A DNA stretch of 64,000 nucleotides. Origin: Parapristionchus giblindavisi. Lineage: Eukaryota; Nematoda; Chromadorea; Rhabditida; Diplogasteridae. The notes beneath the pieces were generated by a model. It was not told the origin of the DNA, made no database searches, and was given only the letters and a program-made list of their open reading frames with translations. How positions within the stretch are numbered: position 1 is the first letter of the stretch; each line of letters begins with the position of its first letter. The stretch is from NCBI GenBank assembly GCA_943737045.1, contig CALSFV010000262.1, positions 226,001-290,000 on the forward strand. Reading direction: 5' to 3'. The position numbers and the translations under genes were made by a program. Shown here piece by piece: positions 38,378 to 52,280 of the stretch.

Positions 38378-40348
38378 TTTTCCACAATGCCCAAAGTACA
38401 AAAGTAGCTTTCACTCTGATAAGACCAAAAGAATACCTGACATGAACAATTTTCTGCTAGACCCAGCGTGTCATATACCAAACGAAAGAGCAAAAAATTC
38501 TGAATAATCTACACTTCAGTTCATGTCAAACTGTAATCTTGTGTTGATTCCACAATGCCCAAAGTACAAAAGTAGCTTTCACTCTGATAAGACCAAAACA
38601 ATACCTGACATGAAAAATTTTCTGCTAGACCCAGCGTGTCATATACCAAACGAAAGAGCAAACAATTCTGAATAATCTACACTTCAGTTCATGTCAAACT
38701 GTAATCTCGTGTTTTTTCCACAATGCCCAAAGTACAAAAGTAGCTTTCACTCTGATAAGACCAAAAGAATACCTGACATGAAAAATTTTCTGCTAGACCC
38801 AGCGTGTCATATACCAAACGAAAGAGCAAAAAATTCTGAGTATTTTGCACGTTCCCATGTTGAACAACGGCCACTTCAGCCGAATTAACAAAATTGAATT
38901 ATTCATTTTTGGCAATAATGAATTCGTGACATGTCAATGCTTTATCGAAACTTATCGTAGCATATACCACGTGAAAGAGCAAAAAATTCTGAATAATATA
39001 CACTTCAGTTCATGTCAAACTGTAATCTTGTGTTGATTCCACAATGCCCAAAGTACAAAAGTAGCTTTCACTCTGATAAGACCAAAAGAATACCTGACAT
39101 GAAAAATTTTCTGCTAGACCCAGCGTGTCATATACCAAACGAAAGAGCAAAAAATTCTGAATAATCTACACTTCAGTTCATGTCAAACTGTAATCTCGTG
39201 TTTTTTCCACAATGCCCAAAGTACAAAAGTAGCTTTCACTCTGATAAGACCAAAAGAATACCTGACATGAACAATTTTCTGCTAGACCCAGCGTGTCATA
39301 TACCAAACGAAAGAGCAAAAAATTCTGAATAATCTACACTTCAGTTCATGTCAAACTGTAATCTTGTGTTGATTCCACAATGCCCAAAGTACAAAAGTAG
39401 CTTTCACTCTGATAAGACCAAAACAATACCTGACATGAAAAATTTTCTGCTAGACCCAGCGTGTCATATACCAAACGAAAGAGCAAACAATTCTGAATAA
39501 TCTACACTTCAGTTCATGTCAAACTGTAATCTCGTGTTTTTTCCACAATGCCCAAAGTACAAAAGTAGCTTTCACTCTGATAAGACCAAAAGAATACCTG
39601 ACATGAAAAATTTTCTGCTAGACCCAGCGTGTCATATACCAAACGAAAGAGCAAAAAATTCTGAGTATTTTGCACGTTCCCATGTTGAACAACGGCCACT
39701 TCAGCCGAATTAACAAAATTGAATTATTCATTTTTGGCAATAATGAATTCGTGACATGTCAATGCTTTATCGAAACTTATCGTAGCATATACCACGTGAA
39801 AGAGCAAAAAATTCTGAATAATCTACACTTCAGTTCATGTCAAACTGTAATCTTGTGTTGATTCCACAATGCCCAAAGTACAAAAGTAGCTTTCACTCTG
39901 ATAAGACCAAAAGAATACCTGACATGAAAAATTTTCTGCTAGACCCAGCGTGCCATATACCAAACGAAAGAGCAAAAAACTCTGAGTATTTTGCACGTCC
40001 CCATGTTGAACAACGGCCACTTCAGCCGAATTAACATAATTGCCCTATGCATTTTTGCCATTAAAGAATTCGTGACATGTCAATGCTTTATCGAAACTTA
40101 TCGTCGCATATACCACGTGAAAGAGCAAAAAATTCTGAATAATCTACACTTCAGTTCATGTCAAACTGTAATCTTGTGTTGATTCCACAATGCCCAAAGT
40201 ACAAAAGTAGCTTTCACTCTGATAAGACCAAAAGAATACCTGACATGAAAAATTTTCTGCTAGACCCAGCGTGTCATATACCAAACGAAAGAGCAAACAA
40301 TTCTGAATAATCTACACTTCAGTTCATGTCAAACTGTAATCTCGTGTT
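38378..40348 (+). repeat. Satellite just right of the transposon
   Basis: Short units occur in runs of two and three between A-type long units (landmarks 38845 and 39670, 825 bp apart), and one B-type long unit has its landmark at 39991. Markers are ctcgtgttttttcc, tgaacaattttc and gcaaacaattc. A short unit with the rare aaacaatacc plus gcaaacaattc combination appears near 38611-38665 and again 825 bp later, indicating an 825-bp duplication. Confidence 0.85.
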
Positions 40349-43300
40349 TTTTCCACAATGCCCAAAGTACAAAAGTAGCTTTCACTCTGATAAGACCAAA
40401 AGAATACCTGACATGAAAAATTTTCTGCTAGACCCAGCGTGTCATATACCAAACGAAAGAGCAAAAAATTCTGAGTATTTTGCACGTTCCCATGTTGAAC
40501 AACGGCCACTTCAGCCGAATTAACAAAATTGAATTATTCATTTTTGGCAATAATGAATTCGTGACATGTCAATGCTTTATCGAAACTTATCGTAGCATAT
40601 ACCACGTGAAAGAGCAAACAATTCTGAATAATCTACACTTCAGTTCATGTCAAACTGTAATCTTGTGTTGATTCCACAATGCCCAAAGTACAAAAGTAGC
40701 TTTCACTCTGATAAGACCAAAACAATACCTGTCATGAAAAATTTTCTGCTAGACCCAACGTGTCATATACCAAACGAAAGAGCAAAAAATTCTGAGTATT
40801 TTGCACGTTCCCATGTTGAACAACGGCCACTTCAGCCGAATTAACAAAATTGAATTATTCATTTTTGGCAATAATGAATTCGTGACATGTCAATGCTTTA
40901 TCGAAACTTATCGTAGCATATACCACGTGAAAGAGCAAAAAATTCTGAATAATCTACACTTCAGTTCATGTCAAACTGTAATCTTGTGTTGATACCACAA
41001 TGCCCAAAGTACAAAAGTAGCTTTCACTCTGATAAGACCAAAAGAATACCTGACATGAAAAATTTTCTGCTAGACCCAGCGTGTCATATACCAAACGAAA
41101 GAGCAAACAATTCTGAATAATCTACACTTCAGTTCATGTCAAACTGTAATCTCGTGTTTTTTCCACAATGCCCAAAGTACAAAAGTAGCTTTCACTCTGA
41201 TAAGACCAAAAGAATACCTGACATGAAAAATTTTCTGCTAGACCCAGCGTGTCATATACCAAACGAAAGAGCAAAAAATTCTGAGTATTTTGCACGTTCC
41301 CATGTTGAACAACGGCCACTTCAGCCGAATTAACAAAATTGAATTATTCATTTTTGGCAATAATGAATTCGTGACATGTCAATGCTTTATCGAAACTTAT
41401 CGTAGCATATACCACGTGAAAGAGCAAACAATTCTGAATAATCTACACTTCAGTTCATGTCAAACTGTAATCTTGTGTTGATTCCACAATGCCCAAAGTA
41501 CAAAAGTAGCTTTCACTCTGATAAGACCAAAACAATACCTGTCATGAAAAATTTTCTGCTAGACCCAACGTGTCATATACCAAACGAAAGAGCAAAAAAT
41601 TCTGAGTATTTTTCACGTTCCCATGTTGAACAACGGCCACTTCAGCCGAATTAACAAAATTGAATTATTCATTTTTGGCAATAATGAATTCGTGACATGT
41701 CAATGCTTTATCGAAACTTATCGTAGCATATACCACGTGAAAGAGCAAAAAATTCTGAATAATCTACACTTCAGTTCATGTCAAACTGTAATCTTGTGTT
41801 GATACCACAATGCCCAAAGTACAAAAGTAGCTTTCACTCTGATAAGACCAAAAGAATACCTGACATGAAAAATTTTCTGCTAGACCCAGCGTGTCATATA
41901 CCAAACGAAAGAGCAAAAAATTCTGAGTATTTTGCACGTTCCCATGTTGAACAACGGCCACTTCAGCCGAATTAACAAAATTGAATTATTCATTTTTGGC
42001 AATAATGAATTCGTGACATGTCAATGCTTTATCGAAACTTATCGTAGCATATACCACGTGAAAGAGCAAAAAATTCTGAATAATCTACACTTCAGTTCAT
42101 GTCAAACTGTAATCTTGTGTTGATTCCACAATGCACAAAGTACAAAAGTAGCTTTCACTCTGATAAGACCAAAACAATACCTGACATGAAAAATTTTCTG
42201 CTAGACCCAACGTGTCATATACCAAACGAAAGAGCAAACAATTCTGAGTATTTTGTACGTTCCCATGTTGAACAACGGCCACTTCAGCCGAATTAACAAA
42301 ATTGAATTATTCATTTTTGGCAATAATGAATTCGTGACATGTCAATGCTTTATCGAAACTTATCGTCGCATATACCACGTGAAAGAGCAAAAAATTCTGA
42401 ATAATCTACACTTCAGTTCATGTCAAACTGTAATCTTGTGTTGATTCCACAATGCCCAAAGTACAAAAGTAGCTTTCACTCTGATAAGACCAAAAGAATA
42501 CCTGACATGAAAAATTTTCTGCTAGACCCAGCGTGTCATATACCAAACGAAAGAGCAAAAAATTCTGAGTATTTTGCACGTTCCCATGTTGAACAACGGC
42601 CACTTCAGCCGAATTAACAAAATTGAATTATTCATTTTTGGCAATAATGAATTCGTGACATGTCAATGCTTTATCGAAACTTATCGTAGCATATACCACG
42701 TGAAAGAGCAAAAAATTCTGAATAATCTACACTTCAGTTCATGTCAAACTGTAATCTTGTGTTGATACCACAATGCCCAAAGTACAAAAGTAGCTTTCAC
42801 TCTGATAAGACCAAAAGAATACCTGACATGAAAAATTTTCTGCTAGACCCAGCGTGTCATATACCAAACGAAAGAGCAAAAAATTCTGAGTATTTTGCAC
42901 GTTCCCATGTTGAACAACGGCCACTTCAGCCGAATTAACAAAATTGAATTATTCATTTTTGGCAATAATGAATTCGTGACATGTCAATGCTTTATCGAAA
43001 CTTATCGTAGCATATACCACGTGAAAGAGCAAAAAATTCTGAATAATCTACACTTCAGTTCATGTCAAACTGTAATCTTGTGTTGATTCCACAATGCACA
43101 AAGCACAAAAGTAGCTTTCACTCTGATAAGACCAAAACAATACCTGACATGAAAAATTTTCTGCTAGACCCAGCGTGTCATATACCAAACGAAAGAGCAA
43201 AAAATTCTGAGTATTTTGCACGTTCCCATGTTGAACAACGGCCACTTCAGCCGAATTAACATAATTGCCCTATGCATTTTTGCCATTAAAGAATTCGTGA

Positions 43301-46300
43301 CATGTCAATGCTTTATCGAAACTTATCGTCGCATATACCACGTGAAAGAGCAAAAAATTCTGAATAATCTACACTTCAGTTCATGTCAAACTGTAATCTT
43401 GTGTTGATTCCACAATGCCCAAAGTACAAAAGTAGCTTTCACTCTGATAAGACCAAAAGAATACCTGACATGAAAAATTTTCTGCTAGACCCAGCGTGTC
43501 ATATACCAAACGAAAGAGCAAACAATTCTGAATAATCTACACTTCAGTTCATGTCAAACTGTAATCTCGTGTTTTTTCCACAATGCCCAAAGTACAAAAG
43601 TAGCTTTCACTCTGATAAGACCAAAAGAATACCTGACATGAAAAATTTTCTGCTAGACCCAGCGTGTCATATACCAAACGAAAGAGCAAAAAATTCTGAG
43701 TATTTTGCACGTTCCCATGTTGAACAACGGCCACTTCAGCCGAATTAACAAAATTGAATTATTCATTTTTGGCAATAATGAATTCGTGACATGTCAATGC
43801 TTTATCGAAACTTATCGTAGCATATACCACGTGAAAGAGCAAACAATTCTGAATAATCTACACTTCAGTTCATGTCAAACTGTAATCTTGTGTTGATTCC
43901 ACAATGCCCAAAGTACAAAAGTAGCTTTCACTCTGATAAGACCAAAACAATACCTGTCATGAAAAATTTTCTGCTAGACCCAACGTGTCATATACCAAAC
44001 GAAAGAGCAAAAAATTCTGAGTATTTTGCACGTTCCCATGTTGAACAACGGCCACTTCAGCCGAATTAACAAAATTGAATTATTCATTTTTGGCAATAAT
44101 GAATTCGTGACATGTCAATGCTTTATCGAAACTTATCGTAGCATATACCACGTGAAAGAGCAAAAAATTCTGAATAATCTACACTTCAGTTCATGTCAAA
44201 CTGTAATCTTGTGTTGATACCACAATGCCCAAAGTACAAAAGTAGCTTTCACTCTGATAAGACCAAAAGAATACCTGACATGAAAAATTTTCTGCTAGAC
44301 CCAGCGTGTCATATACCAAACGAAAGAGCAAACAATTCTGAATAATCTACACTTCAGTTCATGTCAAACTGTAATCTCGTGTTTTTTCCACAATGCCCAA
44401 AGTACAAAAGTAGCTTTCACTCTGATAAGACCAAAGAATACCTGACATGAAAAATTTTCTGCTAGACCCAGCGTGTCATATACCAAACGAAAGAGCAAAA
44501 AATTCTGAGTATTTTGCACGTTCCCATGTTGAACAACGGCCACTTCAGCCGAATTAACAAAATTGAATTATTCATTTTTGGCAATAATGAATTCGTGACA
44601 TGTCAATGCTTTATCGAAACTTATCGTAGCATATACCACGTGAAAGAGCAAACAATTCTGAATAATCTACACTTCAGTTCATGTCAAACTGTAATCTTGT
44701 GTTGATTCCACAATGCCCAAAGTACAAAAGTAGCTTTCACTCTGATAAGACCAAAACAATACCTGTCATGAAAAATTTTCTGCTAGACCCAACGTGTCAT
44801 ATACCAAACGAAAGAGCAAAAAATTCTGAGTATTTTGCACGTTCCCATGTTGAACAACGGCCACTTCAGCCGAATTAACAAAATTGAATTATTCATTTTT
44901 GGCAATAATGAATTCGTGACATGTCAATGCTTTATCGAAACTTATCGTAGCATATACCACGTGAAAGAGCAAAAAATTCTGAATAATCTACACTTCAGTT
45001 CATGTCAAACTGTAATCTTGTGTTGATACCACAATGCCCAAAGTACAAAAGTAGCTTTCACTCTGATAAGACCAAAAGAATACCTGACATGAAAAATTTT
45101 CTGCTAGACCCAGCGTGTCATATACCAAACGAAAGAGCAAAAAATTCTGAGTATTTTGCACGTTCCCATGTTGAACAACGGCCACTTCAGCCGAATTAAC
45201 AAAATTGAATTATTCATTTTTGGCAATAATGAATTCGTGACATGTCAATGCTTTATCGAAACTTATCGTAGCATATACCACGTGAAAGAGCAAAAAATTC
45301 TGAATAATCTACACTTCAGTTCATGTCAAACTGTAATCTTGTGTTGATTCCACAATGCCCAAAGTACAAAAGTAGCTTTCACTCTGATAAGACCAAAACA
45401 ATACCTGACATGAAAAATTTTCTGCTAGACCCAACGTGTCATATACCAAACGAAAGAGCAAACAATTCTGAGTATTTTGTACGTTCCCATGTTGAACAAC
45501 GGCCACTTCAGCCGAATTAACAAAATTGAATTATTCATTTTTGGCAATAATGAATTCGTGACATGTCAATGCTTTATCGAAACTTATCGTCGCATATACC
45601 ACGTGAAAGAGCAAAAAATTCTGAATAATCTACACTTCAGTTCATGTCAAACTGTAATCTTGTGTTGATTCCACAATGCCCAAAGTACAAAAGTAGCTTT
45701 CACTCTGATAAGACCAAAAGAATACCTGACATGAAAAATTTTCTGCTAGACCCAGCGTGTCATATACCAAACGAAAGAGCAAAAAATTCTGAGTATTTTG
45801 CACGTTCCCATGTTGAACAACGGCCACTTCAGCCGAATTAACAAAATTGAATTATTCATTTTTGGCAATAATGAATTCATGACATGTCAATGCTTTATCG
45901 AAACTTATCGTAGCATATACCACGTGAAAGAGCAAAAAATTCTGAATAATCTACACTTCAGTTCATGTCAAACTGTAATCTTGTGTTGATTCCACAATGC
46001 CCAAAGTACAAAAGTAGCTTTCACTCTGATAAGACCAAAACAATACCTGTCATGAAAAATTTTCTGCTAGACCCAACGTGTCATATACCAAACGAAAGAG
46101 CAAAAAATTCTGAGTATTTTGCACGTTCCCATGTTGAACAACGGCCACTTCAGCCGAATTAACAAAATTGAATTATTCATTTTTGGCAATAATGAATTCG
46201 TGACATGTCAATGCTTTATCGAAACTTATCGTAGCATATACCACGTGAAAGAGCAAAAAATTCTGAATAATCTACACTTCAGTTCATGTCAAACTGTAAT

Positions 46301-49300
46301 CTTGTGTTGATTCCACAATGCCCAAAGTACAAAAGTAGCTTTCACTCTGATAAGACCAAAAGAATACCTGACATGAAAAATTTTCTGCTAGACCCAGCGT
46401 GTCATATACCAAACGAAAGAGCAAAAAATTCTGAGTATTTTGCACGTTCCCATGTTGAACAACGGCCACTTCAGCCGAATTAACAAAATTGAATTATTCA
46501 TTTTTGGCAATAATGAATTCATGACATGTCAATGCTTTATCGAAACTTATCGTAGCATATACCACGTGAAAGAGCAAAAAATTCTGAATAATCTACACTT
46601 CAGTTCATGTCAAACTGTAATCTTGTGTTATTCCACAATGCCCAAAGTACAAAAGTAGCTTTCACTCTGATAAGACCAAAACAATACCTGTCATGAAAAA
46701 TTTTCTGCTAGACCCAACGTGTCATATACCAAACGAAAGAGCAAAAAATTCTGAGTATTTTGCACGTTCCCATGTTGAACAACGGCCACTTCAGCCGAAT
46801 TAACAAAATTGAATTATTCATTTTTGGCAATAATGAATTCGTGACATGTCAATGCTTTATCGAAACTTATCGTAGCATATACCACGTGAAAGAGCAAAAA
46901 ATTCTGAATAATCTACACTTCAGTTCATGTCAAACTGTAATCTTGTGTTGATTCCACAATGCCCAAAGTACAAAAGTAGCTTTCACTCTGATAAGACCAA
47001 AAGAATACCTGACATGAAAAATTTTCTGCTAGACCCAGCGTGTCATATACCAAACGAAAGAGCAAAAAATTCTGAGTATTTTGTACGTTCCCATGTTGAA
47101 CAACGGCCACTTCAGCCGAATTAACAAAATTGAATTATTCATTTTTGGCAATAATGAATTCGTGACATGTCAATGCTTTATCGAAACTTATCGTCGCATA
47201 TACCACGTGAAAGAGCAAAAAATTCTGAATAATCTACACTTCAGTTCATGTCAAACTGTAATCTTGTGTTGATTCCACAATGCCCAAAGTACAAAAGTAG
47301 CTTTCACTCTGATAAGACCAAAAGAATACCTGACATGAAAAATTTTCTGCTAGACCCAGCGTGTCATATACCAAACGAAAGAGCAAACAATTCTGAATAA
47401 TCTACACTTCAGTTCATGTCAAACTGTAATCTCGTGTTTTTTCCACAATGCCCAAAGTACAAAAGTAGCTTTCACTCTGATAAGACCAAAAGAATACCTG
47501 ACATGAAAAATTTTCTGCTAGACCCAGCGTGTCATATACCAAACGAAAGAGCAAAAAATTCTGAGTATTTTGCACGTTCCCATGTTGAACAACGGCCACT
47601 TCAGCCGAATTAACAAAATTGAATTATTCATTTTTGGCAATAATGAATTCGTGACATGTCAATGCTTTATCGAAACTTATCGTAGCATATACCACGTGAA
47701 AGAGCAAACAATTCTGAATAATCTACACTTCAGTTCATGTCAAACTGTAATCTTGTGTTGATTCCACAATGCCCAAAGTACAAAAGTAGCTTTCACTCTG
47801 ATAAGACCAAAACAATACCTGTCATGAAAAATTTTCTGCTAGACCCAACGTGTCATATACCAAACGAAAGAGCAAAAAATTCTGAGTATTTTGCACGTTC
47901 CCATGTTGAACAACGGCCACTTCAGCCGAATTAACAAAATTGAATTATTCATTTTTGGCAATAATGAATTCGTGACATGTCAATGCTTTATCGAAACTTA
48001 TCGTAGCATATACCACGTGAAAGAGCAAAAAATTCTGAATAATCTACACTTCAGTTCATGTCAAACTGTAATCTTGTGTTGATACCACAATGCCCAAAGT
48101 ACAAAAGTAGCTTTCACTCTGATAAGACCAAAAGAATACCTGACATGAAAAATTTTCTGCTAGACCCAGCGTGTCATATACCAAACGAAAGAGCAAACAA
48201 TTCTGAATAATCTACACTTCAGTTCATGTCAAACTGTAATCTCGTGTTTTTTCCACAATGCCCAAAGTACAAAAGTAGCTTTCACTCTGATAAGACCAAA
48301 GAATACCTGACATGAAAAATTTTCTGCTAGACCCAGCGTGTCATATACCAAACGAAAGAGCAAAAAATTCTGAGTATTTTGCACGTTCCCATGTTGAACA
48401 ACGGCCACTTCAGCCGAATTAACAAAATTGAATTATTCATTTTTGGCAATAATGAATTCGTGACATGTCAATGCTTTATCGAAACTTATCGTAGCATATA
48501 CCACGTGAAAGAGCAAACAATTCTGAATAATCTACACTTCAGTTCATGTCAAACTGTAATCTTGTGTTGATTCCACAATGCCCAAAGTACAAAAGTAGCT
48601 TTCACTCTGATAAGACCAAAACAATACCTGTCATGAAAAATTTTCTGCTAGACCCAACGTGTCATATACCAAACGAAAGAGCAAAAAATTCTGAGTATTT
48701 TGCACGTTCCCATGTTGAACAACGGCCACTTCAGCCGAATTAACAAAATTGAATTATTCATTTTTGGCAATAATGAATTCGTGACATGTCAATGCTTTAT
48801 CGAAACTTATCGTAGCATATACCACGTGAAAGAGCAAAAAATTCTGAATAATCTACACTTCAGTTCATGTCAAACTGTAATCTTGTGTTGATACCACAAT
48901 GCCCAAAGTACAAAAGTAGCTTTCACTCTGATAAGACCAAAAGAATACCTGACATGAAAAATTTTCTGCTAGACCCAGCGTGTCATATACCAAACGAAAG
49001 AGCAAAAAATTCTGAGTATTTTGCACGTTCCCATGTTGAACAACGGCCACTTCAGCCGAATTAACAAAATTGAATTATTCATTTTTGGCAATAATGAATT
49101 CGTGACATGTCAATGCTTTATCGAAACTTATCGTAGCATATACCACGTGAAAGAGCAAAAAATTCTGAATAATCTACACTTCAGTTCATGTCAAACTGTA
49201 ATCTTGTGTTGATTCCACAATGCCCAAAGTACAAAAGTAGCTTTCACTCTGATAAGACCAAAACAATACCTGACATGAAAAATTTTCTGCTAGACCCAAC

Positions 49301-50172
49301 GTGTCATATACCAAACGAAAGAGCAAACAATTCTGAGTATTTTGTACGTTCCCATGTTGAACAACGGCCACTTCAGCCGAATTAACAAAATTGAATTATT
49401 CATTTTTGGCAATAATGAATTCGTGACATGTCAATGCTTTATCGAAACTTATCGTCGCATATACCACGTGAAAGAGCAAAAAATTCTGAATAATCTACAC
49501 TTCAGTTCATGTCAAACTGTAATCTTGTGTTGATTCCACAATGCCCAAAGTACAAAAGTAGCTTTCACTCTGATAAGACCAAAAGAATACCTGACATGAA
49601 AAATTTTCTGCTAGACCCAGCGTGTCATATACCAAACGAAAGAGCAAAAAATTCTGAGTATTTTGCACGTTCCCATGTTGAACAACGGCCACTTCAGCCG
49701 AATTAACAAAATTGAATTATTCATTTTTGGCAATAATGAATTCATGACATGTCAATGCTTTATCGAAACTTATCGTAGCATATACCACGTGAAAGAGCAA
49801 AAAATTCTGAATAATCTACACTTCAGTTCATGTCAAACTGTAATCTTGTGTTGATTCCACAATGCCCAAAGTACAAAAGTAGCTTTCACTCTGATAAGAC
49901 CAAAACAATACCTGTCATGAAAAATTTTCTGCTAGACCCAACGTGTCATATACCAAACGAAAGAGCAAAAAATTCTGAGTATTTTGCACGTTCCCATGTT
50001 GAACAACGGCCACTTCAGCCGAATTAACAAAATTGAATTATTCATTTTTGGCAATAATGAATTCGTGACATGTCAATGCTTTATCGAAACTTATCGTAGC
50101 ATATACCACGTGAAAGAGCAAAAAATTCTGAATAATCTACACTTCAGTTCATGTCAAACTGTAATCTTGTGT
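40349..50172 (+). repeat. Three copies of a 3.2-3.9 kb higher-order repeat with nested 810-bp repeats
   Basis: Copies start near 40349, 43574 and 47439, giving periods of 3225 bp (9 x 321 + 2 x 168) and 3865 bp (11 x 321 + 2 x 168 - 2). Each opens with two 810-bp blocks (L with gcaaacaattc, L with acctgtcatg, then S with gataccac / gcaaacaattc). Later comes a tattttgtacg long unit, and in copies 2 and 3 a gaattcatgac one. Copies 2 and 3 also share a one-base deletion (gaccaaagaat at about 44431 and 48296) absent from copy 1. Copy 2 alone has a further two-unit duplication (45.8-46.4 repeated at 46.4-47.1 kb) that includes a lost base at about 46629. Confidence 0.85.
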
Positions 50173-52280
50173 TGATTCCACAATGCCCAAAGTACAAAAG
50201 TAGCTTTCACTCTGATAAGACCAAAAGAATACCTGACATGAAAAATTTTCTGCTAGACCCAGCGTGTCATATACCAAACGAAAGAGCAAAAAATTCTGAG
50301 TATTTTGTACGTTCCCATGTTGAACAACGGCCACTTCAGCCGAATTAACAAAATTGAATTATTCATTTTTGGCAATAATGAATTCGTGACATGTCAATGC
50401 TTTATCGAAACTTATCGTCGCATATACCACGTGAAAGAGCAAAAAATTCTGAATAATCTACACTTCAGTTCATGTCAAACTGTAATCTTGTGTTGATTCC
50501 ACAATGCCCAAAGTACAAAAGTAGCTTTCACTCTGATAAGACCAAAAGAATACCTGACATGAAAAATTTTCTGCTAGACCCAGCGTGTCATATACCAAAC
50601 GAAAGAGCAAAAAATTCTGAGTATTTTGCACGTTCCCATGTTGAACAACGGCCACTTCAGCCGAATTAACAAAATTGAATTATTCATTTTTGGCAATAAT
50701 GAATTCGTGACATGTCAATGCTTTATCGAAACTTATCGTAGCATATACCACGTGAAAGAGCAAAAAATTCTGAATAATCTACACTTCAGTTCATGTCAAA
50801 CTGTAATCTTGTGTTGATTCCACAATGCCCAAAGTACAAAAGTAGCTTTCACTCTGATAAGACCAAAACAATACCTGACATGAAAAATTTTCTGCTAGAC
50901 CCAACGTGTCATATACCAAACGAAAGAGCAAAAAATTCTGAGTATTTTGTACGTTCCCATGTTGAACAACGGCCACTTCAGCCGAATTAACAAAATTGAA
51001 TTATTCATTTTTGGCAATAATGAATTCGTGACATGTCAATGCTTTATCGAAACTTATCGTCGCATATACCACGTGAAAGAGCAAAAAATTCTGAATAATC
51101 TACACTTCAGTTCATGTCAAACTGTAATCTTGTGTTGATTCCACAATGCCCAAAGTACAAAAGTAGCTTTCACTCTGATAAGACCAAAAGAATACCTGAC
51201 ATGAAAAATTTTCTGCTAGACCCAGCGTGTCATATACCAAACGAATGAGCAAAAAATTCTGAATAATCTACACTTCAGTTCATGTCAAACTGTAATCTCG
51301 TGTTTTTTCCACAATGCCCAAAGTACAAAAGTAGCTTTCACTCTGATAAGACCAAAAGAATACCTGACATGAAAAATTTTCTGCTAGACCCAGCGTGTCA
51401 TATACCAAACGAAAGAGCAAAAAATTCTGAATAATCTACACTTCAGTTCATGTCAAACTGTATTCTTGTGTTGATTCCACAATGCCCAAAGTACAAAAGT
51501 AGCTTTCACTCTGATAAGACCAAAAGAATACCTGACATGAAAAATTTTCTGCTAGACCCAGCGTGTCATATACCAAATGAAAGAGCAAAAAATTCTGAAT
51601 AATCTACACTTCAGTTCATGTCAAACTGTAATCTCGTGTTTTTTCCACAATGCCCAAAGTACAAAAGTAGCTTTCACTCTGATAAGACCAAAAGAATACC
51701 TGACATGAAAAATTTTCTGCTAGACCCAACGTGTCATATACCAAACGAAAGAGCAAAAAATTCTGAGTATTTTGCACGTTCCCATGTTGAACAACGGCCA
51801 CTTCAGCCGAATTAACAAAATTGAATTATTCATTTTTGGCAATAATGAATTCGTGACATGTCAATGCTTTATCGAAACTTATCGTAGCATATACCACGTG
51901 AAAGAGCAAAAAATTCTGAATAATCTACACTTCAGTTCATGTCAAACTGTAATCTCGTGTTTTTTCCACAATGCCCAAAGTACAAAAGTAGCTTTCACTC
52001 TGATAAGACCAAAAGAATACCTGACATGAAAAATTTTCTGCTAGACCCAACGTGTCATATACCAAACGAAAGAGCAAAAAATTCTGAGTATTTTGCACGT
52101 TCCCATGTTGAACAACGGCCACTTCAGCCGAATTAACAAAATTGAATTATTCATTTTTGGCAATAATGAATTCGTGACATGTCAATGCTTTATCGAAACT
52201 TATCGTAGCATATACCACGTGAAAGAGCAAAAAATTCTGAATAATCTACACTTCAGTTCATGTCAAACTGTAATCTTGTG
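50173..52280 (+). repeat. Satellite: long-unit run followed by a short-unit triplet
   Basis: A-type long units continue to about 51.1 kb, ending a nine-unit run without any short unit (landmarks 48379-50947). Three short units follow (51144-51640 region), the first with gaatgagc (51244) and the second with ctcgtgttttttcc. The next long units carry cccaacgtg together with ctcgtgttttttcc. No other sequence type is present. Confidence 0.85.
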
